Shown here: piece after piece, positions 12,011 through 22,771 of the stretch | How positions within the stretch are numbered: the stretch's first letter is position 1 | Layout of the letters: the number at the start of each line of letters is the position of its first letter | Source of the DNA: Gremmenia infestans | Lineage: Eukaryota; Ascomycota; Leotiomycetes; Helotiales; Hamatocanthoscyphaceae | Direction of reading: 5' to 3' | Length of the DNA: 64,000 nucleotides | NCBI GenBank assembly: GCA_032629725.1 | Contig: JAFEVB010000015.1 | Coordinates: 310,001-374,000, forward strand | The notes under the pieces: generated by a model | The model's database searches: none | What the model was told of the DNA's origin: nothing | Seen by the model: only the letters and a program-made list of their open reading frames with translations | Made by a program: the position numbers and the translations under genes

Positions 12011-12380
12011 GTTGTGTTTGGTGTGTATGAACTTAACAGCTGACGATAGTGTGTTATACTTGATAGTAAGTTGATTGGGATTTCAGATGGTGAAAGAGTA
12101 GGATGCCCATGAAATCCAATAAAACACACACAGAAATGAGATTTTCCCAGACATGCCGTACACGATTTATATAGATAATTTTCCCCTCGGAGAAAACCGA
12201 ATTGGTTGCACATTCTTTGGGTAGCTTTGCAGCTGTTCCCCGATTCTTGGGATTCGTCGGAGGAGTTATTCAAGAATTGCCTCATACGGAGATGTTCCTC
12301 ATAATACACAGATACTGTGTAGAATACGTCACTGGGGAACAGCGGACAAGTGATGAGACTTAGCCTACAAGAGGAAGAGG

Positions 12381-12390
12381 CTCGGCCGAG
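12381..12390. promoter_or_regulatory. perfect palindrome with inverted CGG triplets
   Basis: CTCGGCCGAG is a 10-bp perfect palindrome centred on CGGCCG, in the divergent SDR/Zn2Cys6 promoter. A second palindrome, GCCGGC, is at 12448-12453. Zn2Cys6 dimers read CGG triplets, so this is a candidate site for the neighbouring regulator. Confidence 0.35.
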
Positions 12391-12423
12391 GGAAATATCC
12401 TATTCGGGAAAGGTCACTCTAGC

Positions 12424-12431
12424 TGACGTCA
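12424..12431. promoter_or_regulatory. CRE-type bZIP site
   Basis: A perfect TGACGTCA palindrome sits between the SDR and the Zn2Cys6 regulator. CRE sites are bound by Atf1/CREB-type bZIP factors in stress and nutrient responses. A half-site ACGTCA lies nearby, around 12327. Confidence 0.45.
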
Positions 12432-12644
12432 ATGCGTAAAGCGGAGAGCCGGCCTTTTGTCTTACCTTCTCAACTATCGCGTGGTCAGCCGGTGTTAAGA
12501 CCTTGGAGTTTAGAGAAAATGGAACAACCATTAGTGAGTACCTAGCCTAGCTCGCCTAGGTACCTTGTGAAGTTTCGCAGAGGAATACGTGTCATGTGAC
12601 TAACCGTATTTCCAGTTGTGATGTGACAACGACATCGCGTCCCC

Positions 12645-14789
12645 ATGGTTCCACACTGCGAGATGGCCCAGCTTTCAAACTTAACCGGGAAGTTCAGAGT
12701 CAACGGCAATGGTTCCCATACGTCAAAGGTCACAAAACGGCCTCGAGAAACGCTCGTATGCATTCAATGCAGAGCATCTAAACTTCGATGCGATCGCGGG
12801 CAGCCGTGCAGCGGCTGTCTCAAAAGAGATGTAGCCTGCAGTTACCACAAGTCTAGTTTGGCAACAGACGGTGCTCCTCGTAATGCTGTGGCCGAAGATA
12901 GGTTGTTACACCTAGAGTCGATGGTCAAAAGCTTGATGCAGGAACGGGTTCAGTCCGGAAACAGTGGGATGCCGGAAAATTCCATGACACCACCGGAAAA
13001 TACACCACCAGCGACCATTCGGAATCCCTCAGAGCATGTTGATCAGTCGCGAGGCGAGCTAATCAACAATGGGAACTATGTCGGTTCCACTCATTGGTCC
13101 GCAATATTGGACGACATTCAAGAGCTAAGGCTCGTCTTGGGTGGCTCTACGGACATACCCGAACCAGAAGGAGATCTTGCAGCTGTAAGGCCTTCTGTAA
13201 ATAGCGAGGTCATCTTTGGAACCTCGAGTCAATACTCTATCCAACAGATCATCTCCCAACAATTACCCTCAAAGGTTGAAGTCGATCGTGCCCTCTCCTT
13301 CTTCTTCCGTGGCGAAACCTTCATCGTCCCATTCATTCATACATATCATTTTCAACGTCAGTATCGAGATTTCTGGGCAGACCCTGCAAATGTCAATCCT
13401 CTCTGGCTATCAATGCTCTTTTCGGTTTGTTATATAGCGTATCTTATTGGCGGCACAACAGGTCCCCAGCAATCCTGGAGATCTGAGAGATCTGCTCTGC
13501 ATTCAGCTTCAGGCCAATGTCTCGTATTAGGGGAATATCATCGACCACAAAAGTTTGCAGTGGAGGCACTGGGTATATATGGGCATTGCAAAAACCTCCA
13601 AAGCCTTGAAACTTCTCGAGAAGCTGGGTCAATTTTGAGCATGGTTGTGCGCATGGCATACGAAATGGGATATCACCGGGATCCTGACACATTTGGGTCC
13701 TTCACTGTGTTTGAGGGCGAGATGCGCAGGCGATGTTGGGCCTCTTTGAGACAGATGGACGTGATGATTTCTTTCCAACTGGGTCTTCCGTCCTCTATCT
13801 GTCTCGACAATTGTGACACCAAGTCACCCAGAAATCTCCTAGATTCGGATTTTGACGAAGATACAAAAGTATTGCCGGAGTCCCGACCTGAAAATGAGCC
13901 TACAAGACTACTCTGGTTCATTGTCAAAGACAGGCTCATGGCCAAGTTTGGCGAGGTCTGTCAAGACGCACTCTCATTCAAAGAAAAGTCGGAAGCAGAA
14001 ATAATTCAGCTTGATAAGGAAATTCGACAAACGTATACAACGGTACCCGAAGTTCTCCGATCACGTCCTATTTCTGAGTCGATCGCAGATGCGCCTTTTC
14101 TCATTATGACTAGGCTATACATTGATCTGATCCATTTAAAATGTGTCTGTATCTTGCATCGCAAATACATGGCTCGAGGAAATCTCTTTAGCACCAAGTC
14201 CTGCGTGGAAGCGGGGACGAAAATGGTGAGCCAATTTCTTGACATATACAAGGAGTTCGCACCTGGGGGTCAACTTTACATGAATCGCTGGATGCTCACC
14301 AACTTCACCATGAACGACTTCCTCCTGGGCGTCATGGTGCTCTGTCTTGTGGTGCACACGCGATGGAAGAGAGGGTCACAGAACTCGTCAATTGATGGCG
14401 CGACGGAAAGTGAGGTTCTTGGGCTGTTAAGGCAGAGTCATACTGTCTGTGTGGAGAAGTCTACTTCATGTAGAGATGCACGGCGTGTCTCATATGCTAT
14501 TCGCCTCACTTTAAACGGTGCCAGAAACCCCAAAACACCAACGATGCAAACTGCACATGCTTCCTCTTCGGATATACAACCAGCGGTTGGCGAATCACAG
14601 GCGGTCGATCCAGTCTCACTGTTGCAACCTTGTCGAGTTGGCTCTGTTCAGACTGACGAAGCCGCTTTTGGACTGCTTGATCCTTTCAACTTCATAGGCA
14701 GTGATGCTGATAACATGGACTGGACGTTATTTGACTCGCAATTCTTCGCCCAGGATGCATCATTTGTGGATGGTTTCGTGCCAGGGTGA
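12645..14789 (+). CDS. Zn2Cys6 fungal-specific transcription factor
   Basis: Single-exon nuclear regulator of 714 aa. The binuclear zinc cluster uses C39, C42, C49, C55, C58 and C65 (VCIQCRASKLRCDRGQPCSG). A basic KRPRE patch precedes it and a linker with a short hydrophobic heptad (LLHLESMVKSLM) follows. The fungal-specific transcription factor domain spans roughly residues 220-560 and includes VRMAYEMGYHRDP and EMRRRCWASLRQMD, the hallmark of that domain. An in-frame ATG at 12663 could be the real start, since both lie well before the zinc cluster. The nearest likely target is the divergent SDR. Confidence 0.92.
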   Translation: MVPHCEMAQLSNLTGKFRVNGNGSHTSKVTKRPRETLVCIQCRASKLRCDRGQPCSGCLKRDVACSYHKSSLATDGAPRNAVAEDRLLHLESMVKSLMQERVQSGNSGMPENSMTPPENTPPATIRNPSEHVDQSRGELINNGNYVGSTHWSAILDDIQELRLVLGGSTDIPEPEGDLAAVRPSVNSEVIFGTSSQYSIQQIISQQLPSKVEVDRALSFFFRGETFIVPFIHTYHFQRQYRDFWADPANVNPLWLSMLFSVCYIAYLIGGTTGPQQSWRSERSALHSASGQCLVLGEYHRPQKFAVEALGIYGHCKNLQSLETSREAGSILSMVVRMAYEMGYHRDPDTFGSFTVFEGEMRRRCWASLRQMDVMISFQLGLPSSICLDNCDTKSPRNLLDSDFDEDTKVLPESRPENEPTRLLWFIVKDRLMAKFGEVCQDALSFKEKSEAEIIQLDKEIRQTYTTVPEVLRSRPISESIADAPFLIMTRLYIDLIHLKCVCILHRKYMARGNLFSTKSCVEAGTKMVSQFLDIYKEFAPGGQLYMNRWMLTNFTMNDFLLGVMVLCLVVHTRWKRGSQNSSIDGATESEVLGLLRQSHTVCVEKSTSCRDARRVSYAIRLTLNGARNPKTPTMQTAHASSSDIQPAVGESQAVDPVSLLQPCRVGSVQTDEAAFGLLDPFNFIGSDADNMDWTLFDSQFFAQDASFVDGFVPG

Positions 14790-15808
14790 GGGAAACAGCG
14801 CACTGCATTTCATAAGATACCAATATCAAATACCAGAACGATCCCCTTGATGATAGCAGTTGAAAGCTGTCTCTGCTTTCTGCGAGGATAACGGTAAAGA
14901 AGCGTATTGCAGGATGCAGGTAAGTACAATTCAGGCAAGAGGTTGTCAGAAAATAGATGAGAGCAGAAACGCAAAGCGGCCTGCGGGTGCAGGGCAGGGA
15001 CATAAGCAAGAATATCCCACGGGACGTGGATTGGGCCCAATACCCAGGAAGTCGCAACATTGGCACTCCCTGCACAAGCTAGGGGGCAGTATCCAGTCTA
15101 GTGGTACTGTACCCCGCATTTCAACGTGTTACCTATTTACGTGAATTCGCTCGAAGCCAGAGGACTACAGTCACGAAAGCAGAATGCCATATATGAGGGC
15201 AAGAGCCGACTTCCCTTTTGCCAATCTTCCGTACTGGAACTACTCGATCACCTCCTATCAACCATGGATACTCGTAGGTGAAAGCTCGAATTCTGGGTAC
15301 GGGGTCCAAAGGCTGAGAAGCTGTCTCTGGAGCACAAGCAGCACGGATGACAAGAAAGCCGAAAGGCGTTTAAAGGAACAGGCAGGAGAGAATGGGCTAT
15401 TGAAAAATCTCCTTGTCGATTTGACTGCGGGCGGGTGGTACCCCCAGGAAAACTGTCTTGCATGACGGTTAGGTCGGCACCTAGTTCAGTTTAATCGATA
15501 GTGAAAAGCGCTTTTAGGGTCCTATAATGAGGAGAAAGAGGAGTTTTTACAACTTCGTCCGATTCTCTGCCTTGTTGCGATATTTACTTCGGTAAGATAA
15601 ACTTTTAGTTTTACCTTAGATCGATAACGGTATAGACCCCATTGTTGACTTCTAGGATGAATGCCTTGGACACTGTAGGGCGTCGTAGCTTGTATCGCTT
15701 GCGGAGTATCGCTAGTCACCGTGGAGTTTCTTATTTCGAAAGAGTTCAGAGCAGTGTTATCATTAAAGGGTATAGTAGTAAATACGCGCACAAAGTTAAT
15801 GCAAGACC
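14790..15808. other. intergenic, convergent 3' flanks
   Basis: About 1 kb between the 3' ends of the transcription factor and the MDR gene. Short open frames on both strands overlap each other and have no recognisable content. I see nothing supportable. Confidence 0.5.
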
Positions 15809-16867
15809 TCAACCAGACCACGACTTCTCATACGTTTCCATCGCCACATCAACGACAATCTTCCCTCTCGACCTCCCCGTCTTCAGCTTCTCGAAAGCCT
15901 TCGGCGCCTCCTCAAACGAAAACTTCGAGTCAATCACAGACTTGACCTTGCCCTCCGCCATCCACACTCCAATCTGCGTCAAGTCTGCCGCCTTAGGAAT
16001 TGCAAAGAAGCCCTCGAGCTTCCGCTTCCCACCACCTAGAAAGCCAGGTAGAATCGTTACTTTGGCCCTCTCGAGTACACTGGAAAGTGTAAGCGATCCT
16101 GCAATCAAGACGTACACAGCTCCGGGCTTCGTAAATTCATGGCACTTCCAATACAGCTCCAAATCCTCACCCCCCACATTATCAACAATATGATCGAACA
16201 AGACCCCACTGGCCTTCAACGCCTCTGCAACACTGCCTTCCCGATAATCCACCACTTCGTCCGCGCCGAGACTCTTGCAGAGCTCGACGTTCGGGGTCGA
16301 GCAGGACGTCGTCACGTGGCAGCCTACCGCTTTCGCGATCTGGATCCCGAAGATACCTGTCCCGCCTGATCCACCATTGATGAAGATGTGATCGCCTTTC
16401 TTGACCCTCGGCATAATGGTCTGGTAGGCCGCCAAGCCCGCTATTGGGATAGCCGCGGCGTCGATCAGAGTCACTCCTTCCGGCACCTTGACTACATTGT
16501 CCTTGCCCGCGATCGCGAATTCACTTAATCCGCCACCGGCAAATAGCGAAGTGCCCGAGGTGCCGAAGACGAAATCGCCGCGTTTCAAAGGGGAGCCAGT
16601 CGCTGGTGTCACGATGCGGCCTGCGATGTCGATGCAGGGGGTGGCGGGCTTGGATTTGGAGACTAGGAAGCGGCCTGCTATTGGGATCTCGGTGACTTTG
16701 TAGTCGAGGGGGTTTAATGCGGTGGCTATTACTTGGATGAGGTGTTGGCTTGCTGTTGGTTTGGGTACTGGGTTTGAGATGACGAGGGAGAGATTCTTTT
16801 CGAGTCCGCCTTTCGTGCTGATGTAGTGCCAGGTTCTAGCCGCCGTTGGTGGGAAGATTGTGGTCAT
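15809..16867 (-). CDS. zinc-independent medium-chain dehydrogenase/quinone oxidoreductase-like (MDR)
   Basis: Single-exon, 352 aa, NADPH-dependent MDR reductase of the quinone oxidoreductase or enoyl reductase-like type. The N-terminal GroES-like fold includes ATALNPLDYKV and CIDIAGRIV. The Rossmann motif is NGGSGGTGIFGIQIAKAVG near residue 165, followed by CSTPNVELCKSLGADEVVDY. The residues that bind catalytic zinc in alcohol dehydrogenases are not evident. Similar proteins act as trans-acting enoyl reductases or as general quinone or enone reductases. With no polyketide synthase nearby, a stand-alone detoxification role is more likely. Confidence 0.88.
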   Translation of the reverse strand: MTTIFPPTAARTWHYISTKGGLEKNLSLVISNPVPKPTASQHLIQVIATALNPLDYKVTEIPIAGRFLVSKSKPATPCIDIAGRIVTPATGSPLKRGDFVFGTSGTSLFAGGGLSEFAIAGKDNVVKVPEGVTLIDAAAIPIAGLAAYQTIMPRVKKGDHIFINGGSGGTGIFGIQIAKAVGCHVTTSCSTPNVELCKSLGADEVVDYREGSVAEALKASGVLFDHIVDNVGGEDLELYWKCHEFTKPGAVYVLIAGSLTLSSVLERAKVTILPGFLGGGKRKLEGFFAIPKAADLTQIGVWMAEGKVKSVIDSKFSFEEAPKAFEKLKTGRSRGKIVVDVAMETYEKSWSG

Positions 16868-18029
16868 TATGAGTATTGGTAGTGTTGGTATTTGGTGAGA
16901 GGCTGATAGAGTGTGATATGGAAGGTGATGCGGTTGAAGTTGAGGAGAGGAATGTGATTACGATGCACCAGATGTAGATGATGATCACGAGGTTCTGAAT
17001 AGACTTTAGGAATTGCCCGCTAGAGTCTGAGATATAAGTAAATGTGATATTGGGAAGGAGTTTTGGAGTTATAAGCAGGTGGGGCGCATGTTATATATTA
17101 TATCCATATGGCCTTAGGATGTATGTCCGTCAGAGGGTCAGGCCAGGCCAGGATGCAAAGCCGCGCCGCATCCCTTTCGCATTCGAGAAACTTTAATTTG
17201 CCTCTCTAGTGAAGCTAAGGCACCTAGGTAATGCTATGTAAGGCGGGGTAGTTAGCTGACCAATGTCCTTAGTGTCATTTATCACCTGCTCTACGTGTAC
17301 GAAAAAATCTGCGGAATAAGGCACCAAAACTCGCTTGTCTATTCCGCAGGTTTTTTCGTACACGTAGAGCACCTGTCAGTCGCGTATATGTGAGCTCCTT
17401 CGCATTCGCTTAAACCCCTTACTATAGTACGTCATGCATTCTAGCCAATGCGATGTCTGCGCATATGACTTCTTCTGTTGATCGAAACTTCGACTTGAGT
17501 TTTTAACGTGGAAAACGAAGCTATAATGCATGTTGTTGTTCGGAGTTCCTGGACAGATAGTCTAAAAGAGCTACACGCAAGAAGTGAATATCACGAAAGC
17601 ACGGACGCGCGCACACACGTGATCACGCCTCTCGATACCCCTTTCACACAAACTTTTAGACATCCTGCTAAACGACGATGATAGGAGTATAGCTCCTAGT
17701 ACCGAAGCCAACCACACGAGCAGCTAAATGTATGGGCTGCTGAATAGGTAACCAGCTATTTATCTCCTAGGCTCCACTCGGACGAGAGTTCGAAACCAGG
17801 AAATATGGTGGACAGTCGGGCCGTTCGATCAGCAGCATAAACTATTAGATTCATTAAATGGTATTGAGTACCTGGTAGTATATATACTCCCCACATACAT
17901 GTCAAACACTCGAGTCGATAATGAATAGTTGTAAAGCAATTTCAATTATGATTTTTGAATTCATCGTAAAGGGCAACCAAGTCCAACGAAATGATATGCT
18001 TCAAAGAGTTTACTTGTTGGCGTTGCGTC
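16868..18029. other. intergenic with foldback element
   Basis: About 1.16 kb, AT-rich, no gene seen. It contains the 85-bp foldback at 17287-17371. The left part is the promoter of the MDR gene. Confidence 0.5.
17287..17371. repeat. foldback: 32-bp inverted repeat with 21-bp loop
   Basis: The left arm 17287-17318 and right arm 17340-17371 are reverse complements at 31 of 32 positions (mismatch at 17308/17350). They surround a 21-base loop at 17319-17339. The hexamer cacctg occurs in direct orientation at both edges (17283-17288 and 17370-17375), partly inside the arms, and could be a remnant target duplication. It resembles a miniature foldback transposable element. No coding capacity. Confidence 0.85.
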
Positions 18030-18722
18030 TTATTCCTCCACACTCTGTATCATAACCGCAGGCTTCACCAATTTCCTCCTGATCTCCACCCCATTCAGCA
18101 AATCATTGCTCTCCGCCCTCCTAACCGCAGCATCCCACGTCGTCTCAATCCCCGCCTCAATATGTCTTTTCGCGATCCTCGTCCTCGCAAGCTCTGGATC
18201 AACATCCACAAACCACGTATCATCCACCAATCCCTGGACCTGGTTCCACGGCTCCTCATCCAAGAGCAGATAGTTGCCTTCCAGCAACACAAATGTGATG
18301 GCCGGGGTAATCGTTATGCCGTCGTCTACTGGATCTTTGGCCGCATGATCGAAAGTAGGAGCAATTATGATGTCTGAGGTCTCGAATCGCGATTTTGAGA
18401 GTACGTTGATTAGCTTCAGCACACGCTTCTCATCGAATGTCCAGCTTGCCCCGCGTCGCGCATAGGCTTCGAGTTTGTTCGGGAGCGCGTCGAGGGTCGA
18501 GCGGGGCAGATGGAAGCCATCCATGGGGACTATGGCCGCGAAGGGTACGGTAGAGGTCGCATTGAGGCGCTGCACGACCTTCGCTGCGATGGTTGACTTT
18601 CCCGAGCCTGGGGGGCCGGCGAGCGCTACCACGATGCGGTGTTGGGCTGGCAAGGCATGGTCGCCGAGATGCTTGCAGAGTTCTATGGCTCGGTCAGTGA
18701 GGGAAGAATAGACAGGCTCCAT
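18030..18722 (-). CDS. P-loop kinase of the uridine kinase / phosphoribulokinase-like family
   Basis: Single exon. The frame is open from 18782, but the Met at 18722 (MEPVYSS) gives a 230-aa protein beginning shortly before the kinase fold, so I prefer it. The Walker A motif GPPGSGKST is at residues 36-44. VPMDGFHLPRSTLDALPN carries the substrate-side Asp typical of this superfamily, PTFDHAAKDPV follows, and the Walker B-like strand is VLLEGNYLLL. DPELARTRIAKRHIEAG is a lid-like Arg region. Family members include yeast Yfh7-like and uridine or nicotinamide riboside kinase-like proteins. The precise substrate is not determined. Confidence 0.85.
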   Translation of the reverse strand: MEPVYSSLTDRAIELCKHLGDHALPAQHRIVVALAGPPGSGKSTIAAKVVQRLNATSTVPFAAIVPMDGFHLPRSTLDALPNKLEAYARRGASWTFDEKRVLKLINVLSKSRFETSDIIIAPTFDHAAKDPVDDGITITPAITFVLLEGNYLLLDEEPWNQVQGLVDDTWFVDVDPELARTRIAKRHIEAGIETTWDAAVRRAESNDLLNGVEIRRKLVKPAVMIQSVEE

Positions 18723-18782
18723 GTTGGACGAGCAGGAGGTAGAGGGTATAAAAATTGGGCACATACATATGGTAGTTTTCAT

Positions 18783-21322
18783 ATGTAGGCCAGATTAGGT
18801 CGACAGATCTCCGTTGACGTTTAGGCCCACTAATATTGAGGAGGATACAGAATTGGGTTCGAAGCTTCACCCCATTTTGGATGCACGGTATGTTAGATTC
18901 GAGCTGACATGTATCCGTTCAATCGAGACCTTTGTATTTGGACCGAGGAGGATTGTAATTCGGATATTTGCGAGGGGAGGGGAAGAGGAGAGGAGGGGTT
19001 GTTGGTTGATACTCAGTTCTTAAATGTACGCGCTAGTGCAGTGGTCAGCGTATGTGTGAGTCTAAGAACCACCTTTACTTCTTGCATTCATGATTCGCTG
19101 CGCTGTCTTCATATAGCCCACGAATAATGGAGTCTCAAGGTCTAAACCTCTTAGTTTTCACCATCTAAACCTCTCGAATGAGCTGAAATTACTTCCCTAT
19201 GTCCAGGTTGTCCAGGTTGTCCATACGCTCACGCCGAACCCCAAGATGCCTTCTCTTTGCCGATGTTCGGAAAACGTTCTGTTGAGCTAATTTTGTCATT
19301 TTCCCCTTTTATCTTTTTGACTGGAGGTATGGATTCTCAACAATACGTTACTCGTCAGTAATTTCAACACAGAGAAGGGAAGCTTTCTTCTTGTTGGCTC
19401 TCGAGTTGAATCTCAACCCCTGCGAACCTGCAACCGTTCGAGATCAGCCAAAGGAAATGCTCCTAATCATCAAATCTTATCATTTTCTTTGTCTTCACAA
19501 CTAATGTCACTGAATATTGTAATTGATACATCGAGGATTGAGAGGTTTTGAGTCAAGCTACAAAGCCAAGCTTCAAAGCCTCAAGCACACGTCAAAGCTA
19601 TTTTACTTGGTGTTGATAACTTCGATTTGCTACGGATTAGATAGAGTAAATTGGATGCCAGGTATGTTTTTAGAACACTTTCCCAACCTGACCCTATAAA
19701 TTACTGACCTGACTGGCAGCCCAGAAACGAACAACTAGGGGGAGGGAATCCTACTTTCTAAATACTTTGATGTGGATTCAGGCAGTGTTTTCCGTACACA
19801 AGTGCTCGGGCTAAGCTTCCCCACCTGTACATCTTGATCCCAGCCTAAAGTACTTTTGTCTACGCCCCTTGTTCAGTTCGGATTCCAGTTACTGGGAAAG
19901 GTGTCCATCCCCATCATGCGATGAGCTTGTACGTGCTGGCGTTGTTTGAGAAGGTTCTAGATTCTTGAATACGCAAGAACAACACAATTTCGATTACGTT
20001 CCATATGTGCACTTCCTTTTGCTTTCAATAGCCGTGGAAGGCAAATACTATTCGAGCCAGCTTCGGGTCGGATTTGGTCCAAGTCGTGGACCGCACAAGA
20101 CGCTACCTCAAACAAAGACAACTCCCACGAGCAGTCCTCGAAGTGGAACAATGAAAAGAGATTAATCTTACGTCCATACCCCTTAAAATTGCGTGTTCTT
20201 TGGGCTATGGGATGTATATTGTCACTAGGGAAAGGTCTTTAAGCTTGTGGTATCGAATCGCCTTCATCTCCGCAGGGAACCATTGGAGGTAGGATTTTTG
20301 GTCGCCATATGAGCAACTATTTTCTGTGTTTTTTCCAGTACATCACATGTTTTAAATGTCGCGTTCTGTTTATGTGCCGTTTCCAAGTGCACACTCCCAT
20401 ATCACCCAAGCTTGTCATCCTGATACCCCTCCCTATTGCGGGGTGCTTATCAGGCAATAATTCCAGCCCGACCCGGACTCCCTCCGAGCTTATTTGCCTC
20501 ATAAGACAAGAGTCGCTGGAGCTAGTAAGCTTTCAGGGGTCGTGTATTCGCAGAACTACCGGGGCACTGTTCTCGCTTGGAAGAAAACATGATGCTCTCT
20601 CGTTCCTTGCGATTCTTGTTTACATAACGCGCGTGTAGAACTTAGCTCCTGGCGTGTTCACCAGGAGCAGCGTGCCTAATTGCATCTTCGGACAGTTCAA
20701 GCGAGTGAAATTGAGGCTAAAGGAGTTGGAGTGGCCGTCACGCATCATGAGGGTTACTTTTCCCCGCAAACCCACATCTCCCCGTGGGAATATGATCATG
20801 AGCTTCACCCTGTTCTCCGCAAGCCAATATGGAAAATGTTTGCAACAATTAGGATGGCTCAAGATTATGGTGTCGCCGAATTTGGCTAAAGTCATATTCC
20901 AGTTTATCCCTTTCGGGAAGCACGGCAATCTTATACAGCTCTCCAGAATACATAACTCTGTTTTGTTTCCCAGAGAATTTGTGTGTATTATTCCCTTCTC
21001 ATCTACCGGCAGGAACGCTCGCCGAGGATTCTCGAGATGAGATCAGTGTCCAAAGTAGGTTTGTAGCACCCGGGCGTGAGACTGTACTGACGGACTGTAA
21101 GCGGTGGATGTGTCTCCATATCTTTAGATGTCTGAATTGAGTTCATGTAAGGAAGGTCACTGTAGCGAGTCAGAGAACTAAGTAGTTATGGGCAAACGAT
21201 TCTCGGGTATCTGTGCCCCCGAGTGATTTAGACCTCTCTGCTCCCCCCTTGATATGCCATAGCCTATTTGATCAGCCTGATTATATGAAAATGGCATCAA
21301 ACATTGCCAAGCGGGTAAGGAC
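18783..21322. other. long intergenic region without a supportable gene
   Basis: About 2.5 kb. Short open frames on both strands near 20620-21040 overlap and show no family signal. A three-fold tandem of the 10-mer gtccaggttg occurs near 19200-19226. I see no RNA gene. The right end is the promoter of the LPMO-like gene. Confidence 0.45.
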
Positions 21323-21329
21323 TATATAA
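21323..21329 (+). promoter_or_regulatory. TATA box of the LPMO-like gene
   Basis: TATATAA lies 117 bp upstream of the ATG at 21440, followed by a CA-rich leader. Good position for a fungal core promoter. Confidence 0.6.
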
Positions 21330-21439
21330 GTGGTGTACAGCGACAAACCCGTCCGCAAACCACCCTCAATCCCCCCTTCTAAGGATCTACAGTCTATGAT
21401 TAAGCAGTATACATTGCGCTTCTTTTTCTGAGCGCCAAA

Positions 21440-22120
21440 ATGCATTATCTTGATACTCTCCTCACATTAGCTTCATTAGCAAGCACCGCATTGTCCCACG
21501 GCATATTGAGCAGCCCCTACCCCCGCGCAATCGGCGCCTCCTCCCTCTCTGCCTGCGGCCCAACCGTGCAAGCCAACATCGCAGCGGACAATACCTCGCA
21601 CGTCGAAGGACTTCCCGAAGCCGCAGCCACAGACCCGGCCTACAACGCCAGCGCCTGCAACCTGTGGCTCTGCCGCGGCCTCCAATACGCAGACAACACG
21701 GCCAACGTGCAGAACTGGACGGTCGGCCAAGTAGTCGCCATAAAGGCTTATATCAGGGTCCTGCATCACGGAACGGCGAATGTCAGTATTGTTGATACGC
21801 AGAGCAATACGGTTGTTGGGAGCGAGTTGCTGTATTGGGGTGATTATGCGGATGAGACTTTGACGACGCTGCCGGCGAATAATACGGCGTTTTCGGTGAC
21901 GGTTCCGGAGTTGGGGGGAAAGTGTACTGTTGCTGGGGAGTGTGTAAGTTTCTGCTTTGCTTCGAGATGAGGGGGTGGGAGCTAGTTGGCTGACTATCTG
22001 TAGGTGCTGCAATGGTGGTGGTATGGGACAGGGGTCAAGCAGACTTATGAGTCTTGCTTGGATTTCACTATCGCCCCGGCTGCGTCGACAAAACCTCGCT
22101 CTAGGCTTTGGAGATATTAA
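21440..22120 (+). CDS. secreted LPMO-like / chitin-binding type-4-like protein
   Basis: Two exons, 21440-21943 and 22004-22120, give 206 aa with the junction in phase 0. A signal peptide ends at ALS just before His20, so the mature protein would begin HGILSSPYPRA. An N-terminal histidine after signal cleavage is the first copper ligand of lytic polysaccharide monooxygenases and related X325/Bim1-like copper proteins. A second histidine candidate lies in VLHHGTANVS at residues 109-110. Paired cysteines occur in ACG, CNLWLCRG, GGKCTVAGEC and TYESCLDF, and the strand VLQWWWYGTG is typical of this fold. LPMO activity or copper binding alone cannot be separated from sequence. The C-terminal tail after TIAPAAST is short and basic. 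Confidence 0.8.
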
Positions 22121-22771
22121 AATGGCTTACCGGCGAGAGTTTCGATGAGGGGGAAGGATATTTCCGCTTTGGGGATGTAGAGACTATCATGTTTGCGTCT
22201 CTCTTTAATTTTGAGAAGTGATACACTATGCCAGTTCTTGAAATATGAATTATGTGACGGTTCCTTACCTAGGGTTTATTTGTTGACGATTAGCTGTGCC
22301 GTTTACTTTTCCGTGTATACACTCCTGCGTCGACAGATCATTGTTTTACACATAGGAAATCCTGTCATAGAACAGAGAGCGCAAGAATTTGAAGTTCCAA
22401 GCAGTAATCGGCCGCACGCTGATGGAATACCAATTGTTCCATATGTGCTGAGAGGGAAAATAGAATGGTAAAAATTAAGCAATTAATGGGATGAAATGGA
22501 ATTGCTGTGAGCTTGAACATCGGAAAACTCAGGTTTCATGCCATGTGGGGTATAAATTGGGATATCGATAATACTATTGAAGTGACATTGAAAAAGATAA
22601 GCTCCAGATTGGAAGTCGAACGCCAAGGTTCTCATTTTGCTCTGATATACTCATAAGAGGGTGATTTATGATTACACTTTTTCACAATTAAGAACCTATA
22701 TTTAGCTTGTACTCCTAGTACGGAGGGTATCTATTCTACACCTGTGTTGCCAACTCTTTACACTACATATA
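22121..22771. other. intergenic, convergent 3' flanks
   Basis: AT-rich stretch between convergent genes. No gene seen. Confidence 0.5.

Noticed and set aside
17780..17810. GAGTTCGAAACC as a possible tRNA B box
   Set aside because: No matching A box or cloverleaf stems at the right distance. The same holds for similar GTTCGA sites near 2338 and 18855.
20620..21040. Overlapping 100-128-codon frames on both strands
   Set aside because: Neither strand gives a recognisable protein or a coherent start. Overlap on opposite strands suggests chance.
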